Both the position numbers and the translations under genes were made by a program. Below, in pieces: positions 34,473 through 43,589 of a stretch of 64,000 nucleotides of DNA; positions within the stretch are counted from its first letter, which is position 1; each line of letters begins with the position of its first letter. Below the pieces are notes generated by a model that saw nothing but the letters and a program-made list of their open reading frames with translations, was not told the origin of the DNA and ran no database searches. Origin of the DNA: Curtobacterium sp. 9128 (lineage in GTDB: Bacteria > Actinomycetota > Actinomycetes > Actinomycetales > Microbacteriaceae); NCBI RefSeq assembly GCF_007673775.1, contig NZ_VEAF01000006.1, forward strand, positions 1 through 64,000, read 5' to 3'.

Positions 34473-36374
34473 ATGAGCACCAACCCCGCCTTCACCAGGC
34501 CGCCCGCCGAGACCACCCGGCCGGACCTGCAGGGCACCTTCGGCATGGCCGCCTCGACGCACTGGATCGCGACCGCGACGGCGCAGTCGGTCCTGGAGCG
34601 CGGCGGCAACGCCTTCGACGCCGCGGTCGCGGGCGCGTTCGTCCTGCACGTCGTCGAGCCGCACCTGAACGGCCCCGGCGGTGACGTGACGGCCGTCTTC
34701 GCCACCGCCGCGGACAGGACCCCCACCGTCCTGATGGGCCAGGGCCCGGCTCCGGCCGGTGCGACGCCGGAACACTTCCGGGCCGAGGGCCTCGACCTGG
34801 TCCCCGGCGCCGGCGCGCTGGCCGCCGCCGTCCCCGGTGCCGTCGACGCCTGGCTGCTGCTCCTGGCGGAGCACGGCACGTGGGAGCTCGCCGACGTGCT
34901 CGCCCCCGCCGTCGGCTACGCGCGCGACGGCCACCCCGTCGCTCCGCGCGTGGTCGCCACGATCGCGACCGTCCAGGACCTCTTCCGCGACCACTGGCCG
35001 TCCTCCGCCGACCGGTGGCTGCCGGGAGGCTCAGTGCCGGTCCCCGGGACCCTCGTCCGCAACGCAACGTGGGCCGCCGTGCTGGAGCGGCTCGTGCAGG
35101 CCGGGTCCGGTGTCGACGCGGCAGCCGAGACCGACGCACGCGTCGCGCGCATCGAGGCGGCCAGGACCGAGTGGTCAGAGGGCTTCGTCGCCCGGGCGAT
35201 CGACGCCTTCGTCCGCGAACCCCACCGCCACGCCTCGGGCACCGACCACGCCGGGGTCATCCGGGCGGAGGACCTCGCGGCGTTCCGGGCGACGACCGAA
35301 CCGGCGACGACGGCCGAGTTCCGGGGCCACACGATCGCGAAGACCGGCCCGTGGGGACAGGGACCGGCACTGCTGCAGACCCTGCGGCTGCTGGAACCGC
35401 TCGACGACGCGCTGCTCGACCCCTCGACCGTGATCGGCGCGCACACGATCGCCGAGGCGCAGAAGCTCGCACTCGCCGACCGCGAGACGTACTACGGCGA
35501 CCGAGCGGTCCCGATGGCCGAACTGCTCTCGGACGCGTACTCGGACGCCCGTCGCACCCTGATCGGCGACCGGGCGTCGCACGAGCTGCGCCCCGGAGCC
35601 GTGTCCGTCCCCGGCGGGGTGCTCCCCCCGCTCCGCGAGACCTACACCCCGGGCGGCGAGGCGATCGCGGGCGTCGGTGAGCCCACGGTGCCCGGCGCCC
35701 GCGGTGAGGGCGTCGCCGTGCCCGCGGAGGACGACCGGGTGCACGAGGACCGCGGCGAGCCGATCGTCATGGAGACCGGCGAGACGCGCGGCGACACGTG
35801 CCACATCGACGTGGTCGACCGCTGGGGCAACATCGTCAGCGCGACCCCGTCCGGCGGCTGGCTGCAGTCGTCGCCGACCATCCCGGAGCTCGGGTTCTGC
35901 CTCGGCACCCGGATGCAGATGACCTGGCTCGAGGAGGGCACCGCGTCGACGCTCCGACCCGGCGCCCGACCCCGCACGACGCTCACGCCGACGCTCGTCC
36001 TCCGTGACGGCGAGCCGGTCGTGGCCCTCGGCTCCCCCGGCGGCGACCAGCAGGACCAGTGGCAGCTGCTCTGGCTGCTCCGCACGATCGTCGGCGGGTA
36101 CACCCCGCAGCAGGCGATCGACGCCCCCGCGCTCCACACGACCTCGTTCCCCGGGTCGTTCTGGCCGCGCACCTGGACACCCGGCGGCCTGGTCGTCGAG
36201 GACCGCCTCGGCGACGACGTCATCGCCGGACTCGAAGCACGCGGACACGTCGTGACCCGCGCCGGCGACTGGTCGCTCGGCCGGATCTCCTGCGTGACCC
36301 GCGACCCCGACACCGGCGTCCTGGGCGCCGCCGCCAACCCGAGAGGAGCACAGGGCTATGCCGCAGGACGCTGA
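34473..36374 (+). CDS. Gamma-glutamyltransferase family protein, probably cytoplasmic
   Basis: A 633-residue Ntn hydrolase that self-cleaves and transfers or hydrolyses gamma-glutamyl groups. The predicted nucleophile is Thr442 in RGDTCHIDVVDRWGN, with the later GSPGGDQQDQWQLLW oxyanion region. No signal peptide is present: the N terminus is polar (MSTNPAFTRPPAETTRPDLQ), unlike secreted GGTs, so processing and activity would be inside the cell. It sits within a peptide ABC operon, so imported gamma-glutamyl compounds are a likely substrate. The Asp-Gln-Trp stretch near residue 535 is unusual and may indicate a specialised subfamily. Confidence 0.9.
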   Translation: MSTNPAFTRPPAETTRPDLQGTFGMAASTHWIATATAQSVLERGGNAFDAAVAGAFVLHVVEPHLNGPGGDVTAVFATAADRTPTVLMGQGPAPAGATPEHFRAEGLDLVPGAGALAAAVPGAVDAWLLLLAEHGTWELADVLAPAVGYARDGHPVAPRVVATIATVQDLFRDHWPSSADRWLPGGSVPVPGTLVRNATWAAVLERLVQAGSGVDAAAETDARVARIEAARTEWSEGFVARAIDAFVREPHRHASGTDHAGVIRAEDLAAFRATTEPATTAEFRGHTIAKTGPWGQGPALLQTLRLLEPLDDALLDPSTVIGAHTIAEAQKLALADRETYYGDRAVPMAELLSDAYSDARRTLIGDRASHELRPGAVSVPGGVLPPLRETYTPGGEAIAGVGEPTVPGARGEGVAVPAEDDRVHEDRGEPIVMETGETRGDTCHIDVVDRWGNIVSATPSGGWLQSSPTIPELGFCLGTRMQMTWLEEGTASTLRPGARPRTTLTPTLVLRDGEPVVALGSPGGDQQDQWQLLWLLRTIVGGYTPQQAIDAPALHTTSFPGSFWPRTWTPGGLVVEDRLGDDVIAGLEARGHVVTRAGDWSLGRISCVTRDPDTGVLGAAANPRGAQGYAAGR

Positions 36375-38022
36375 GGACATGACCATGACCACCGGAGGCG
36401 AGCCGAGCCTCCCGGCAGCGGTCGGAACCGGCCCCCTGCTGTCGGTGCGCGACCTGCGGGTCGCGTTCGGCGACCGCGAGGTGCTGCACGGCATCGACCT
36501 CGAGGTCCGTCGGGGCGAGCGCGTGGCGATCGTCGGGCAGTCCGGGTCGGGGAAGTCGACGCTCATCGCGGCGCTCCTGCGGCTCCTGCCGGGAGCCGGA
36601 CACATCACCGGCGGAGCCGTCCGGCTCGGCGACGACGACCTCACGCACGCCGACGAGCGGCGGATGCGCCGGGTCCGCGGCGGCCGGATCGGACTCGTGC
36701 CGCAGGACCCGTCGACGAACCTCAACCCGTCGATGCGGGTCGGGGCGCAGATCGCCGATGCCCTGCGGGCCGGCGGTCTGCGTGGTCGCGCGGCGGTGCG
36801 TCGTCGGGTCGTGGAGCTCATGACCGAAGCAGGGATCCCGGAGGCCGCGCGGCGAGCCGATCAGTACCCGCACGAGTTCTCCGGCGGCATGCGGCAGCGC
36901 ATCCTCATCGCCGTGGCACTCGCGCGGCAGCCGGAGCTCCTCATCGCGGACGAGCCGACCAGCGCGCTCGACGTGACGGTGCAGCGGCAGATCCTCGACC
37001 ACCTGCAGACCCTGGTGGACCAGCACGGCACGACCCTGCTGTTCGTGACGCACGACCTCGGCGTCGCCGCGGACCGGACCGACCGCATCGTCGTGATGCT
37101 CGACGGCGAGGTCGTCGAGCAGGGCGCACCGGAGGCGATCCTCCGCGACCCGCAGCACGAGTACACGAAGCGCCTCATCGCGGCGGCGCCCGCGCTGTCC
37201 GGGGTCGCTCCGGAGCCGGTCGCGGCGGGCGAGCCGATCCTCGTCGTCACCGACCTGGTGAAGGAGTACCGCCTCCGCGGCCGCGGTGCCGGCACCCTGC
37301 GCGCCGCAGACGGGGTGTCGTTCGCGGTCCGTCGCGGCACCACGACCGCGGTCGTCGGCGAGTCCGGGTCCGGCAAGACCACGGTCGCCCGGATCGTGCT
37401 CGGGCTCGAGACGACGACCTCCGGCAGTGCGCTCGTGGACGGGAAGTCGATCGGGACGGCACGCGGGGCCGAACGCCGCGAGGTCCGTCGCCGGGTGCAG
37501 CCCGTGTTCCAGGACCCGTACGGGTCGCTCGACCCGACGTCCACCGTCGAACGGATCATCGACGAGCCGCTCCGGGTGTTCGGCATCGGGGACCGGGCAT
37601 CGCGGACGGAGCGGGTGGCCACGCTCCTCGACCAGGTCGCCCTCCCCCGGTCGGTCGCGCAGCTCCGGCCGAACGAGCTGTCCGGCGGGCAGCGGCAGCG
37701 TGTCGCGATCGCCCGCGCGCTGGCCCTGGAACCGGAGCTCATCATCCTGGACGAGGCGGTCTCCGCGCTCGACGTCCTCGTGCAGGAGCAGATCCTGACC
37801 CTGCTCGACGACCTGCAGGACCGGCTCGGCCTGAGCTACCTGTTCATCACCCACGACCTCGGGGTGGTCCGTCGGATCGCGGACGACGTCGTGGTGATGC
37901 GCCGGGGTGCGGTCGTCGAGCGGGGCACGGTGGCGGCGGTGTTCGACGACCCGCAGGAGCAGTACACGCGAGACCTGCTCGAGGCGATCCCCGGGAGGCG
38001 GCTGGCCGAGGCGTCGGCGTGA
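36358..38022 (+). CDS. Fused dipeptide ABC ATPase (DppD-DppF)
   Basis: A 554-residue protein with two ABC domains in one chain. Domain 1: Walker A GQSGSGKST near residue 58, signature SGGMRQR near 174, Walker B LLIADEP near 194. Domain 2: GESGSGKTT near 332, SGGQRQR near 441, LIILDEAVSALD near 461; the DEA is normal for the DppF half. The start lies 17 bases inside the GGT gene with AGGAG upstream. It should power the two adjacent permeases. Confidence 0.94.
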   Translation: MPQDAEDMTMTTGGEPSLPAAVGTGPLLSVRDLRVAFGDREVLHGIDLEVRRGERVAIVGQSGSGKSTLIAALLRLLPGAGHITGGAVRLGDDDLTHADERRMRRVRGGRIGLVPQDPSTNLNPSMRVGAQIADALRAGGLRGRAAVRRRVVELMTEAGIPEAARRADQYPHEFSGGMRQRILIAVALARQPELLIADEPTSALDVTVQRQILDHLQTLVDQHGTTLLFVTHDLGVAADRTDRIVVMLDGEVVEQGAPEAILRDPQHEYTKRLIAAAPALSGVAPEPVAAGEPILVVTDLVKEYRLRGRGAGTLRAADGVSFAVRRGTTTAVVGESGSGKTTVARIVLGLETTTSGSALVDGKSIGTARGAERREVRRRVQPVFQDPYGSLDPTSTVERIIDEPLRVFGIGDRASRTERVATLLDQVALPRSVAQLRPNELSGGQRQRVAIARALALEPELIILDEAVSALDVLVQEQILTLLDDLQDRLGLSYLFITHDLGVVRRIADDVVVMRRGAVVERGTVAAVFDDPQEQYTRDLLEAIPGRRLAEASA

Positions 38023-38098
38023 CCGACCTGCTCGACGCACTGCGCCACCCACGCCGGGAGGCGGCTCGCCGAGGCAGCAGCATGAGACGCTGGGCACC

Positions 38099-38797
38099 GT
38101 GCTGAACGCCAGCGTCATCGACGCCATCCGCCGCGACATCGTGTCCGGTGCGCTCCAACCGGGCACCCGGGTCACGGAGGCGTTCCTCGCGGAGCGCCAC
38201 GGCGTCTCCCGGGTGCCGGTTCGTGAGGCCCTCCGCGGCCTCGAGGGCGAGGGCTTCGTGGTGTCCCGTCCGAACGCCGGGTCCCGCATCGCGGACATCC
38301 CCTTCGACGAGGCCGACGACCTGTTCGCCGTGCGGGAGGCCCTCGAGATCGCCACGGCCCGGCGCGCGGCCACCCGCGCGCGGACCCTGTTCGCCGCGGA
38401 CGCCCCGCCCGAGGACTGGTGGCGTCTCCGCCGCGAGCTCGGCGAGGTCCTCGACGCGGGTGACGCCGCGGTCGAGCGGGACGAGCTCGACCTGCTCGTG
38501 GAGCTCAACGAGCGGTTCCACCTGTGCATCGCCGAGCTCTCGGGCAGCGCCACCCTCGCGACCCTGCTGCGGCAGCTCTCCCGGAAGATCGAGTGGCTCT
38601 ACGCGCTCGACACGTTCTCGCGCGGCAAGCGACTCTGGCCGGACCACCGCCGCATCCTCGCCGCGATCGACGCCGGGGACGTCGAGGCGGCGGCGGAGCG
38701 CATGGGCTGGCACGTCCGGGAAAGCCGCATCGGCTACGCCGCCCGCTCGTCGTCGGAGCAGGCCGCCGCGCTGCGCGAGGTCGGACCGTCGGCCTGA
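38099..38797 (+). CDS. GntR family regulator, FCD domain
   Basis: A 232-residue regulator. The winged helix is in about residues 5-65 (LQPGTRVTEAFLAERHGVSRVPVREALRGLEGEGFV) and the helical FCD ligand domain follows, with possible metal-binding residues in NERFHLCIAELSG and WPDHRRIL. GTG at 38099 is the only sensible start. The gene is last in the peptide operon and probably binds the GTATAC-type boxes near 30886-30927. Likely inducer: the imported peptide or a product. Confidence 0.9.
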   Translation: MLNASVIDAIRRDIVSGALQPGTRVTEAFLAERHGVSRVPVREALRGLEGEGFVVSRPNAGSRIADIPFDEADDLFAVREALEIATARRAATRARTLFAADAPPEDWWRLRRELGEVLDAGDAAVERDELDLLVELNERFHLCIAELSGSATLATLLRQLSRKIEWLYALDTFSRGKRLWPDHRRILAAIDAGDVEAAAERMGWHVRESRIGYAARSSSEQAAALREVGPSA

Positions 38798-38830
38798 CCG
38801 GGGCGACGCGTCGGCCTGCCGTCGCCCCGG
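38798..38830. terminator. Bidirectional terminator between GntR and alcohol dehydrogenase genes
   Basis: CCGGGGCGACG and its exact complement CGTCGCCCCGG surround an 11-base loop, filling the gap between the two convergent stop codons almost completely. Confidence 0.7.
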
Positions 38831-38831
38831 G

Positions 38832-39875
38832 CTACATCATCGGGACGACCACCGCACGCCCGGAGAGCTCCCCGGCCTCGAGCTTCCGGTACGCCTCGAG
38901 CGCGTCGTCCATCGCGTAGCGCTCGACGTCCGGCACGATCTGCCCGGCGCGGTACATCGCGACGACCTCGTGCAGGTCCTCGATCGTGCCCCAGTACGTG
39001 TTCGTGATCGTCGACTCATACGGCGTCGCGAAGAAGTTCCACTCCGTGGTCCCACCGGCGATCCCGACGACGGTGAACCGCCCGCCGATCGCCATCGACG
39101 CCTGCGCCGTCCGGATCGTCGGCGTGGCCCCGACGAAGTCGAACGCGGCGTCGACGCCCTTCCCACCCGTGATCGCGCGGATCCGCTCGACCTGGTCGGG
39201 ACCACCGGGGACCGTGACGGCGCCTCGCGCGGCCGCGCGGGCCATCGCGTCCTCCTTCATGTCCGTCGCGATGACGGTCGCCCCGGTGAGCGCGGTGAGG
39301 ATCTGCACGGCGATCTGCCCGAGGCCGCCGAGACCGACGACGAGCGCGAACCGTCCGCCGCCCGCCAGGTTCGGCAGCGCGTTCTTGATCGCGTGGTACG
39401 GCGTCAGGGCCGCGTCGCTGAGGGGAGCGGCGGCGATCGGGTCGGCGTCGCCGAGCGGCACGAGGTTGCGCGCCGGCACCGTGAGGTACTCGGCCATGCC
39501 GCCGTCGCGACCGAGGCCGATCCCGGCGTACGGGTTCGTGGCGGCGTTCTCGCAGTACGTGTCCTGCCCCTTGGAGCAGGACGCGCAGTGCCCGCAGCCG
39601 ACCGGGCCGTACACCAGGTGGGCGTCGCCCGGCGTGAACCCGGTGACGCCGTCGCCGACGGCCTCGACCCAGCCGGAGTTCTCGTGCCCGAGGACGAAGG
39701 CGGGTGCCTGCGCTCCCGGCTGGCCCTCCTGGAACTCGCGGTAGACGGCGACGTCCGAGTGGCACGCACCGGCACCGGCGACCTTGAGCAGCACCTCCCC
39801 CGGACCCGGCGTGGGCTTCTCGACCTCTCGCAGGGACGGGAACGTCTGGAACTGCTCGAACACGACGGCGCGCAT
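38832..39875 (-). CDS. NAD(P)-dependent zinc alcohol dehydrogenase
   Basis: A 347-residue MDR alcohol dehydrogenase. Zinc ligands lie in AGACHSDVAVY (Cys about 38) and GHENSGWVEAVG, the structural zinc loop is GCGHCASCSKGQDTYC, and the coenzyme site is VVGLGGLGQIAVQILTALTG. The set fits class of AdhA/AdhT enzymes that oxidise ethanol or longer primary alcohols. ATG at 39875 is preceded by GAAGGAGAGGTCGCC. Monocistronic, ended by the hairpin at 38798. Confidence 0.92.
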   Translation of the reverse strand: MRAVVFEQFQTFPSLREVEKPTPGPGEVLLKVAGAGACHSDVAVYREFQEGQPGAQAPAFVLGHENSGWVEAVGDGVTGFTPGDAHLVYGPVGCGHCASCSKGQDTYCENAATNPYAGIGLGRDGGMAEYLTVPARNLVPLGDADPIAAAPLSDAALTPYHAIKNALPNLAGGGRFALVVGLGGLGQIAVQILTALTGATVIATDMKEDAMARAAARGAVTVPGGPDQVERIRAITGGKGVDAAFDFVGATPTIRTAQASMAIGGRFTVVGIAGGTTEWNFFATPYESTITNTYWGTIEDLHEVVAMYRAGQIVPDVERYAMDDALEAYRKLEAGELSGRAVVVPMM

Positions 39876-40042
39876 GGCGACCTCTCCTTCTCGATGACTC
39901 GTGGTCGGTCGACTCGACTCGACGGGCGTCGGGGAGGGGTGCGGCGGCGCGGTCGGATCGGGTCGATCCGGTGATCCAGACTACACCTGTCGCCTAACTC
40001 GGGCGGGAACGGCATCCTGCGTCTTCACCGTGAACGGCTTGC

Positions 40043-40058
40043 GAGAACGAGCGTTCTC
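40043..40058. promoter_or_regulatory. Palindrome upstream of the OsmC gene
   Basis: GAGAACGAGCGTTCTC, seven-base perfect arms around two bases, lies 60 bases before the osmC-like start and just ahead of the possible promoter hexamers. A candidate operator; the binding protein is unknown. Confidence 0.45.
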
Positions 40059-40118
40059 CGATTGACTCGGCTGCGACGGCGCCACTCGGTGCCGAACCCC
40101 CACACGAAAGGAGCGGCC

Positions 40119-40559
40119 ATGCCCACGCGCACCGCACGCACCGCCTGGAACGGCGGCCTGAACGACGGCTCCGGCCAGGTCGAACTCTCCAGCTCCAAGG
40201 TCGGCACCTACGACGTCTCGTTCCCGAAGCGCGCCGCGGACGACGCGGGCGGCACGACCAGCCCCGAGGAACTGATCGCCGCGGCGCACTCCGCGTGCTA
40301 CGCGATGCAGTTCTCCGCCGTGCTCGGCGAGGCCGGCGGCACCGTCGAGGCGCTCGACGTCAAGGCCGACGTCTCGCTCGGCCCGGACAGCGCGGGCGGG
40401 TTCAAGCTCACCGGCATCGTCCTCACCGTCAACGGCGAGGTCTCCGGCATCGACGAGGCGACCTTCCTCAAGGCCGCCGAGGACGCCAAGGCGACCTGCC
40501 CCGTCAGCAAGGCGCTCACCGGTGTCGACATCTCCCTGAAGGCGACGTTCGAGCAGTAG
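40119..40559 (+). CDS. OsmC family peroxiredoxin
   Basis: A 146-residue peroxidase of the OsmC/Ohr family. The two reactive cysteines are in AAHSACYAMQ (near residue 58) and ATCPVSKAL (near 127), and TTSPEELIAA precedes the first. It reduces organic hydroperoxides in the cytoplasm, using dihydrolipoyl or other thiols. GAAAGGAGC lies before the ATG at 40119. A strong hairpin follows it, so it is probably transcribed alone. Confidence 0.93.
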   Translation: MPTRTARTAWNGGLNDGSGQVELSSSKVGTYDVSFPKRAADDAGGTTSPEELIAAAHSACYAMQFSAVLGEAGGTVEALDVKADVSLGPDSAGGFKLTGIVLTVNGEVSGIDEATFLKAAEDAKATCPVSKALTGVDISLKATFEQ

Positions 40560-40572
40560 TCGTCACCGACGT

Positions 40573-40620
40573 GACGGACGGGAGGCGCGGTGCCGGCGGG
40601 CACCGCGCCTCCCGTCCGTC
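40573..40620 (+). terminator. Strong hairpin terminator after OsmC
   Basis: A 22-bp perfect stem (left arm 40573-40594, beginning GACGGACGGGAGGCGCGG) with a four-base GGCG loop. Placed 14 bases past the OsmC stop. Its arm shares GGACGGGAGGC with the terminator at 60764. Confidence 0.85.
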
Positions 40621-40643
40621 GTCGGGCCGGGTACCCTCGTGAC

Positions 40644-40901
40644 GTGACCCGCCTGTTCCCCTCCTGGACGCATCTGGTGCTGGTGCTCGGCGCCGTGACG
40701 CTCGTGGTCGGCGTCGTCGTCGCGGTCACGGCACCGCCGGTGTCGGTGGGGTGGTTCGCGTACGCACCGCTGTCGGACCGTCCGGTCATCGCCGACCCGC
40801 CCACGAACTGGCGCCTGCTGACCGGAGTCGCCGTCGCGGTCGTCGGCGCACTCGCGACGGCCTTCGCCGCCGGTCGGCTCAGCGTCCGCCGACCCGACTG
40901 A
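40644..40901 (+). CDS. Small two-span membrane protein (85 aa)
   Basis: The GTG at 40644 starts MTRLFPSWTHLVLVLGAVTL. Two membrane spans (about residues 8-30 and 53-76) flank an APPVSVGWFAYAPLSDRP loop. This layout occurs widely among uncharacterised actinobacterial membrane proteins. It begins right after the OsmC terminator and is followed by the exporter gene 56 bases on. Confidence 0.6.
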   Translation: MTRLFPSWTHLVLVLGAVTLVVGVVVAVTAPPVSVGWFAYAPLSDRPVIADPPTNWRLLTGVAVAVVGALATAFAAGRLSVRRPD

Positions 40902-40957
40902 GGCCCGCGTCCAGCCGGCACCCGGACTCGCGCGCCGACGCCTGGCACGATGGCGGG

Positions 40958-42475
40958 ATGGCCGACCCGCTCCACCCTGGTTCCCGGACGGGTCGTCCCC
41001 CTCGTCCTCCGCACCGTCCCCGGGCCCGCAGCGTCGCCCAGCACGACCTGCGGGACATCCGTGCCCGACTCCGTGGCTCCATCTACGAGCACGTCGAGCC
41101 GGACCGTCAGGCGGCCGCGCAGTACACCGCGGTGCAGATCGTCGACTTCTGCCTCGACGTGGCCGAGGTCATGCTCGCCTCCGGCGCCGACACCCGCAGC
41201 GTCGAGGTCGCCCTGGTCGCCGTTGCCACGAAGTGGAACCTCGCACCGCTCGAGCTCGACTTCACGGGCAGTTCGGTGACGATCCAGTACGCCCCGGCGG
41301 ACGGCCCGACGCTCGTGAAGATGCGGACGGTGCGCTCCGACGGCTCGGACCTGAACCGGCTGGCGTGGGCGAACCAGATCGTCGACGACGTCATCCACGA
41401 CGAGCGTGACATGACGTCGGCGGTCAGCGCCCTGGTCGCGGTCCTGCGGATGCCGTCGCGGTGGCCGACGTGGGTCGCCGACGTGGGGCTGTCGGTGCTC
41501 GGCACCTCGATCGCGATGCAGGCCGGCGGAGGCTGGCGCGCCGGCATCGGCGCCTTCGTCCTCATGCTCGGGATCATCCTGTCCGGCCGCTGGCTCACCG
41601 GTCGGGGCTACCCGCAGTTCTTCGTCTCCGGCGCGCAGGGCGCGGTCGCCTCCGTGATCGGCACGCTCGCCATCGGCGCCGGTGTGCTCCAGCCGGCGGG
41701 TGCCGCGACGATGGTCGCGGCCCTCGTCGTGCTGCTGCTGCCCCACGTGTCCCTCGTCACCTGGGCGCAGGACGCGATCTCCGGGTTCCGGGCGATGGCC
41801 GTCGCCCGCGCGTTCTACATCGGCCTGGTGATCGCCGCGATCGTGGTCGGGGTCCCGGCGGGGATCGCGCTGACGCGGTGGCTGCACCTCGAGGTCGACC
41901 CGTCGGGCATCGTCACCCAGACCCTGCCGCTGTGGGCGTCGCTGTCGCTGACCGTCGTGTCGGCCGCGGCGAACTGCTTCGTGCAGCAGGCCAGCGCCCG
42001 CGTGATCCCGGTCGCGGTGGTGTTCTCCGTCACTGCCGGGGCGTCCCTCTGGGGCCTCCGGCAGCTCGGGCTCCCGCTGCTCGGAGCGACGTTCCTGGCG
42101 GCGGTGTTGCTCGGCGTCCTCTCCACGTACGCGGCGGTCCGGATGCGGACGGCGGCGTCGGCGATCTCGGTGCCGGCGTTCTGCGGGGCGCTCCTGCCCG
42201 GTGTCGCGGTGTCGAACGCGCTGCTGAACTTCATGTCGGGGACCTCCAGCGCTGCCCTCGACTTCGTCGCCGCGGTGTCGGTCGCGCTGGGGATCGGCGC
42301 CGGGCTCGTGCTCGGCGGGCTCTTCGCCACGCCGGGTGCCCGGCGGGCCCTGCGTCGGTCGCGGCGGGTCGTCGTCCACTCGGTGCACAACGACACGACG
42401 GCGCTGCGGGTCATCCGGGACAGCGGCTACGACCCGGAGAACGGGACGGTGCCGCGGCTCCCTCGGACGTCCTGA
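40958..42475 (+). CDS. Threonine/serine exporter family protein (ThrE type)
   Basis: A 505-residue membrane protein with both ThrE modules: a soluble-to-membrane N-terminal YjjP-like domain (VDFCLDVAEVMLASGADTRS, WNLAPLELDFTGSSVTIQY) and about ten hydrophobic segments, the second set ending VPAFCGALLPGVAVSNALLN. Members export threonine and serine using the proton gradient. A disordered Arg/Pro-rich leader of about 40 residues precedes the domain. The tail VVVHSVHNDTTALRVIRD is soluble. Confidence 0.88.
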   Translation: MADPLHPGSRTGRPPRPPHRPRARSVAQHDLRDIRARLRGSIYEHVEPDRQAAAQYTAVQIVDFCLDVAEVMLASGADTRSVEVALVAVATKWNLAPLELDFTGSSVTIQYAPADGPTLVKMRTVRSDGSDLNRLAWANQIVDDVIHDERDMTSAVSALVAVLRMPSRWPTWVADVGLSVLGTSIAMQAGGGWRAGIGAFVLMLGIILSGRWLTGRGYPQFFVSGAQGAVASVIGTLAIGAGVLQPAGAATMVAALVVLLLPHVSLVTWAQDAISGFRAMAVARAFYIGLVIAAIVVGVPAGIALTRWLHLEVDPSGIVTQTLPLWASLSLTVVSAAANCFVQQASARVIPVAVVFSVTAGASLWGLRQLGLPLLGATFLAAVLLGVLSTYAAVRMRTAASAISVPAFCGALLPGVAVSNALLNFMSGTSSAALDFVAAVSVALGIGAGLVLGGLFATPGARRALRRSRRVVVHSVHNDTTALRVIRDSGYDPENGTVPRLPRTS

Positions 42476-42499
42476 GCGCCCGAGGGGACCGCGCGGACC

Positions 42500-42694
42500 T
42501 CAGTCCTCGTCCGAGACGGCCTTCGACACGGCGGTGGGGGCGTCGTACTCGCCGTCCGGGATGCCCTTGAGCGCATCGAGGACGTCGCCGTCGGCACCCT
42601 GCTGCTCGGCGGTCGACACGATGTCGTCCTTCGAGGCCGGGTAGTCGATGCCGCTCAGGTACTTCTGGATCTGGATCGGGTTCGGGGTGGCCAT
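42500..42694 (-). CDS. DUF2795 domain-containing protein
   Basis: A 64-residue protein with the compact DUF2795 pattern: IQIQKYLSGIDYPASKDDIV and VLDALKGIPDGEYDAPTAVS. The fold is a small helical bundle; function unknown. Convergent with the exporter gene, 24 bases apart. Single gene with GAGGAGACACC before its ATG. Confidence 0.85.
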   Translation of the reverse strand: MATPNPIQIQKYLSGIDYPASKDDIVSTAEQQGADGDVLDALKGIPDGEYDAPTAVSKAVSDED

Positions 42695-42769
42695 GGTGTC
42701 TCCTCGTTCGGTGGACCACCACGACTACGCGACGGGCGCTCGACGAGCCTCCAGTGTCGCGTTCTCCGG

Positions 42770-43444
42770 CTACAGGTCCCAGCCGCCGTCCGTCCACGTG
42801 GACAGTCGGCGCTGGGCCTGCGGCTCGTAGCGTTCCATCCAGCCGCGCTCGAGCCGGGCCACCGCGCGGTCGAACGCCGGCACCAGGTCGAGGTCGTCGC
42901 GGAGGAGCGCCTGGAGCTGCAGCCCCTCGTACAGGGCGATGAGTTGCTCGGCGCCGCGGCGGGGGTCCATCGTGTGCGGGGCGCGCCCGACTGCGACGTC
43001 GTGCTCGAGACCGCGCCGGACCTGCGCCGTGAAGAGCTGGTAGCGCGAGCGGAGGTACGTCGACATCGGGTGTGCGGGGTTGCCGGCGACCGACAGCAGT
43101 GCGACGAGCAGCCGCGCCAGGGCCGGGTCCTCGGCGTTCGAGGCGACGATGGCCCGCAGGAGGTCGATCGTGCTGCCGTCGCCGACCTCGCGCGTGACCT
43201 CGTCCATGCGGCCGCCGTTCCAGCGGTCGAGTGCCGCGAGGACGAGACCGTCCCACGACGGGAAGTGCTGCCGGAGCTCGAGGACGGAGATGTCGAGGCG
43301 TTCCGCGACGGCCTCCGGTCGTGCCTCGTGGAAGGGGACGTCGCGGAGCAGGTCCACCGTCGCCCCCACGATCGTGATCCGCAGGTGCAGTGTCGCCGCC
43401 GCTGCCGCTGCCGCGTGCGTGTCCGCGCTGGTGTCCTCGAGCAT
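42770..43444 (-). CDS. TetR family transcriptional regulator
   Basis: A 224-residue regulator with the TetR helix-turn-helix at about residues 35-60 (AVAERLDISVLELRQHFPSW) and a helical C-terminal domain. Two ATGs lie in tandem (43447 and 43444); the second is preferred since GGAGGG is then at normal distance. A palindrome lies 15 bases upstream. Its target is not obvious: neighbours are a DUF2795 gene and a small unknown gene. Confidence 0.85.
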   Translation of the reverse strand: MLEDTSADTHAAAAAAATLHLRITIVGATVDLLRDVPFHEARPEAVAERLDISVLELRQHFPSWDGLVLAALDRWNGGRMDEVTREVGDGSTIDLLRAIVASNAEDPALARLLVALLSVAGNPAHPMSTYLRSRYQLFTAQVRRGLEHDVAVGRAPHTMDPRRGAEQLIALYEGLQLQALLRDDLDLVPAFDRAVARLERGWMERYEPQAQRRLSTWTDGGWDL

Positions 43445-43458
43445 CATGCCCTCCGTCT

Positions 43459-43475
43459 GCGGACGTCCTGTCCGC
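43459..43475. promoter_or_regulatory. Candidate TetR operator
   Basis: GCGGAC, five bases, then GTCCGC, directly before the tetR start. A second short palindrome ATCCAAGTGGAT lies at 43482-43493. Both are plausible sites for autoregulation. Confidence 0.5.
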
Positions 43476-43589
43476 GAGTCCATCCAAGTGGATCCGACGG
43501 CGTCGACACATCCCCGGTCCGGGGGTCGGCAGGAAGGGGGACACGGGTGTTCCTGGCGCGTTCCCGGCGGCGTGTGTGACGATGCCGCC

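Noticed and set aside
34473..36374. A second gene start inside the GGT frame as a separate subunit
   Set aside because: GGTs are made as one chain and self-cleave at the Thr; no ribosome site is seen at the junction.
36358..38022. Frameshift fusion of two ABC genes
   Set aside because: Both ATPase domains are intact and joined by a normal linker; fused DppD-DppF proteins are common in actinobacteria.
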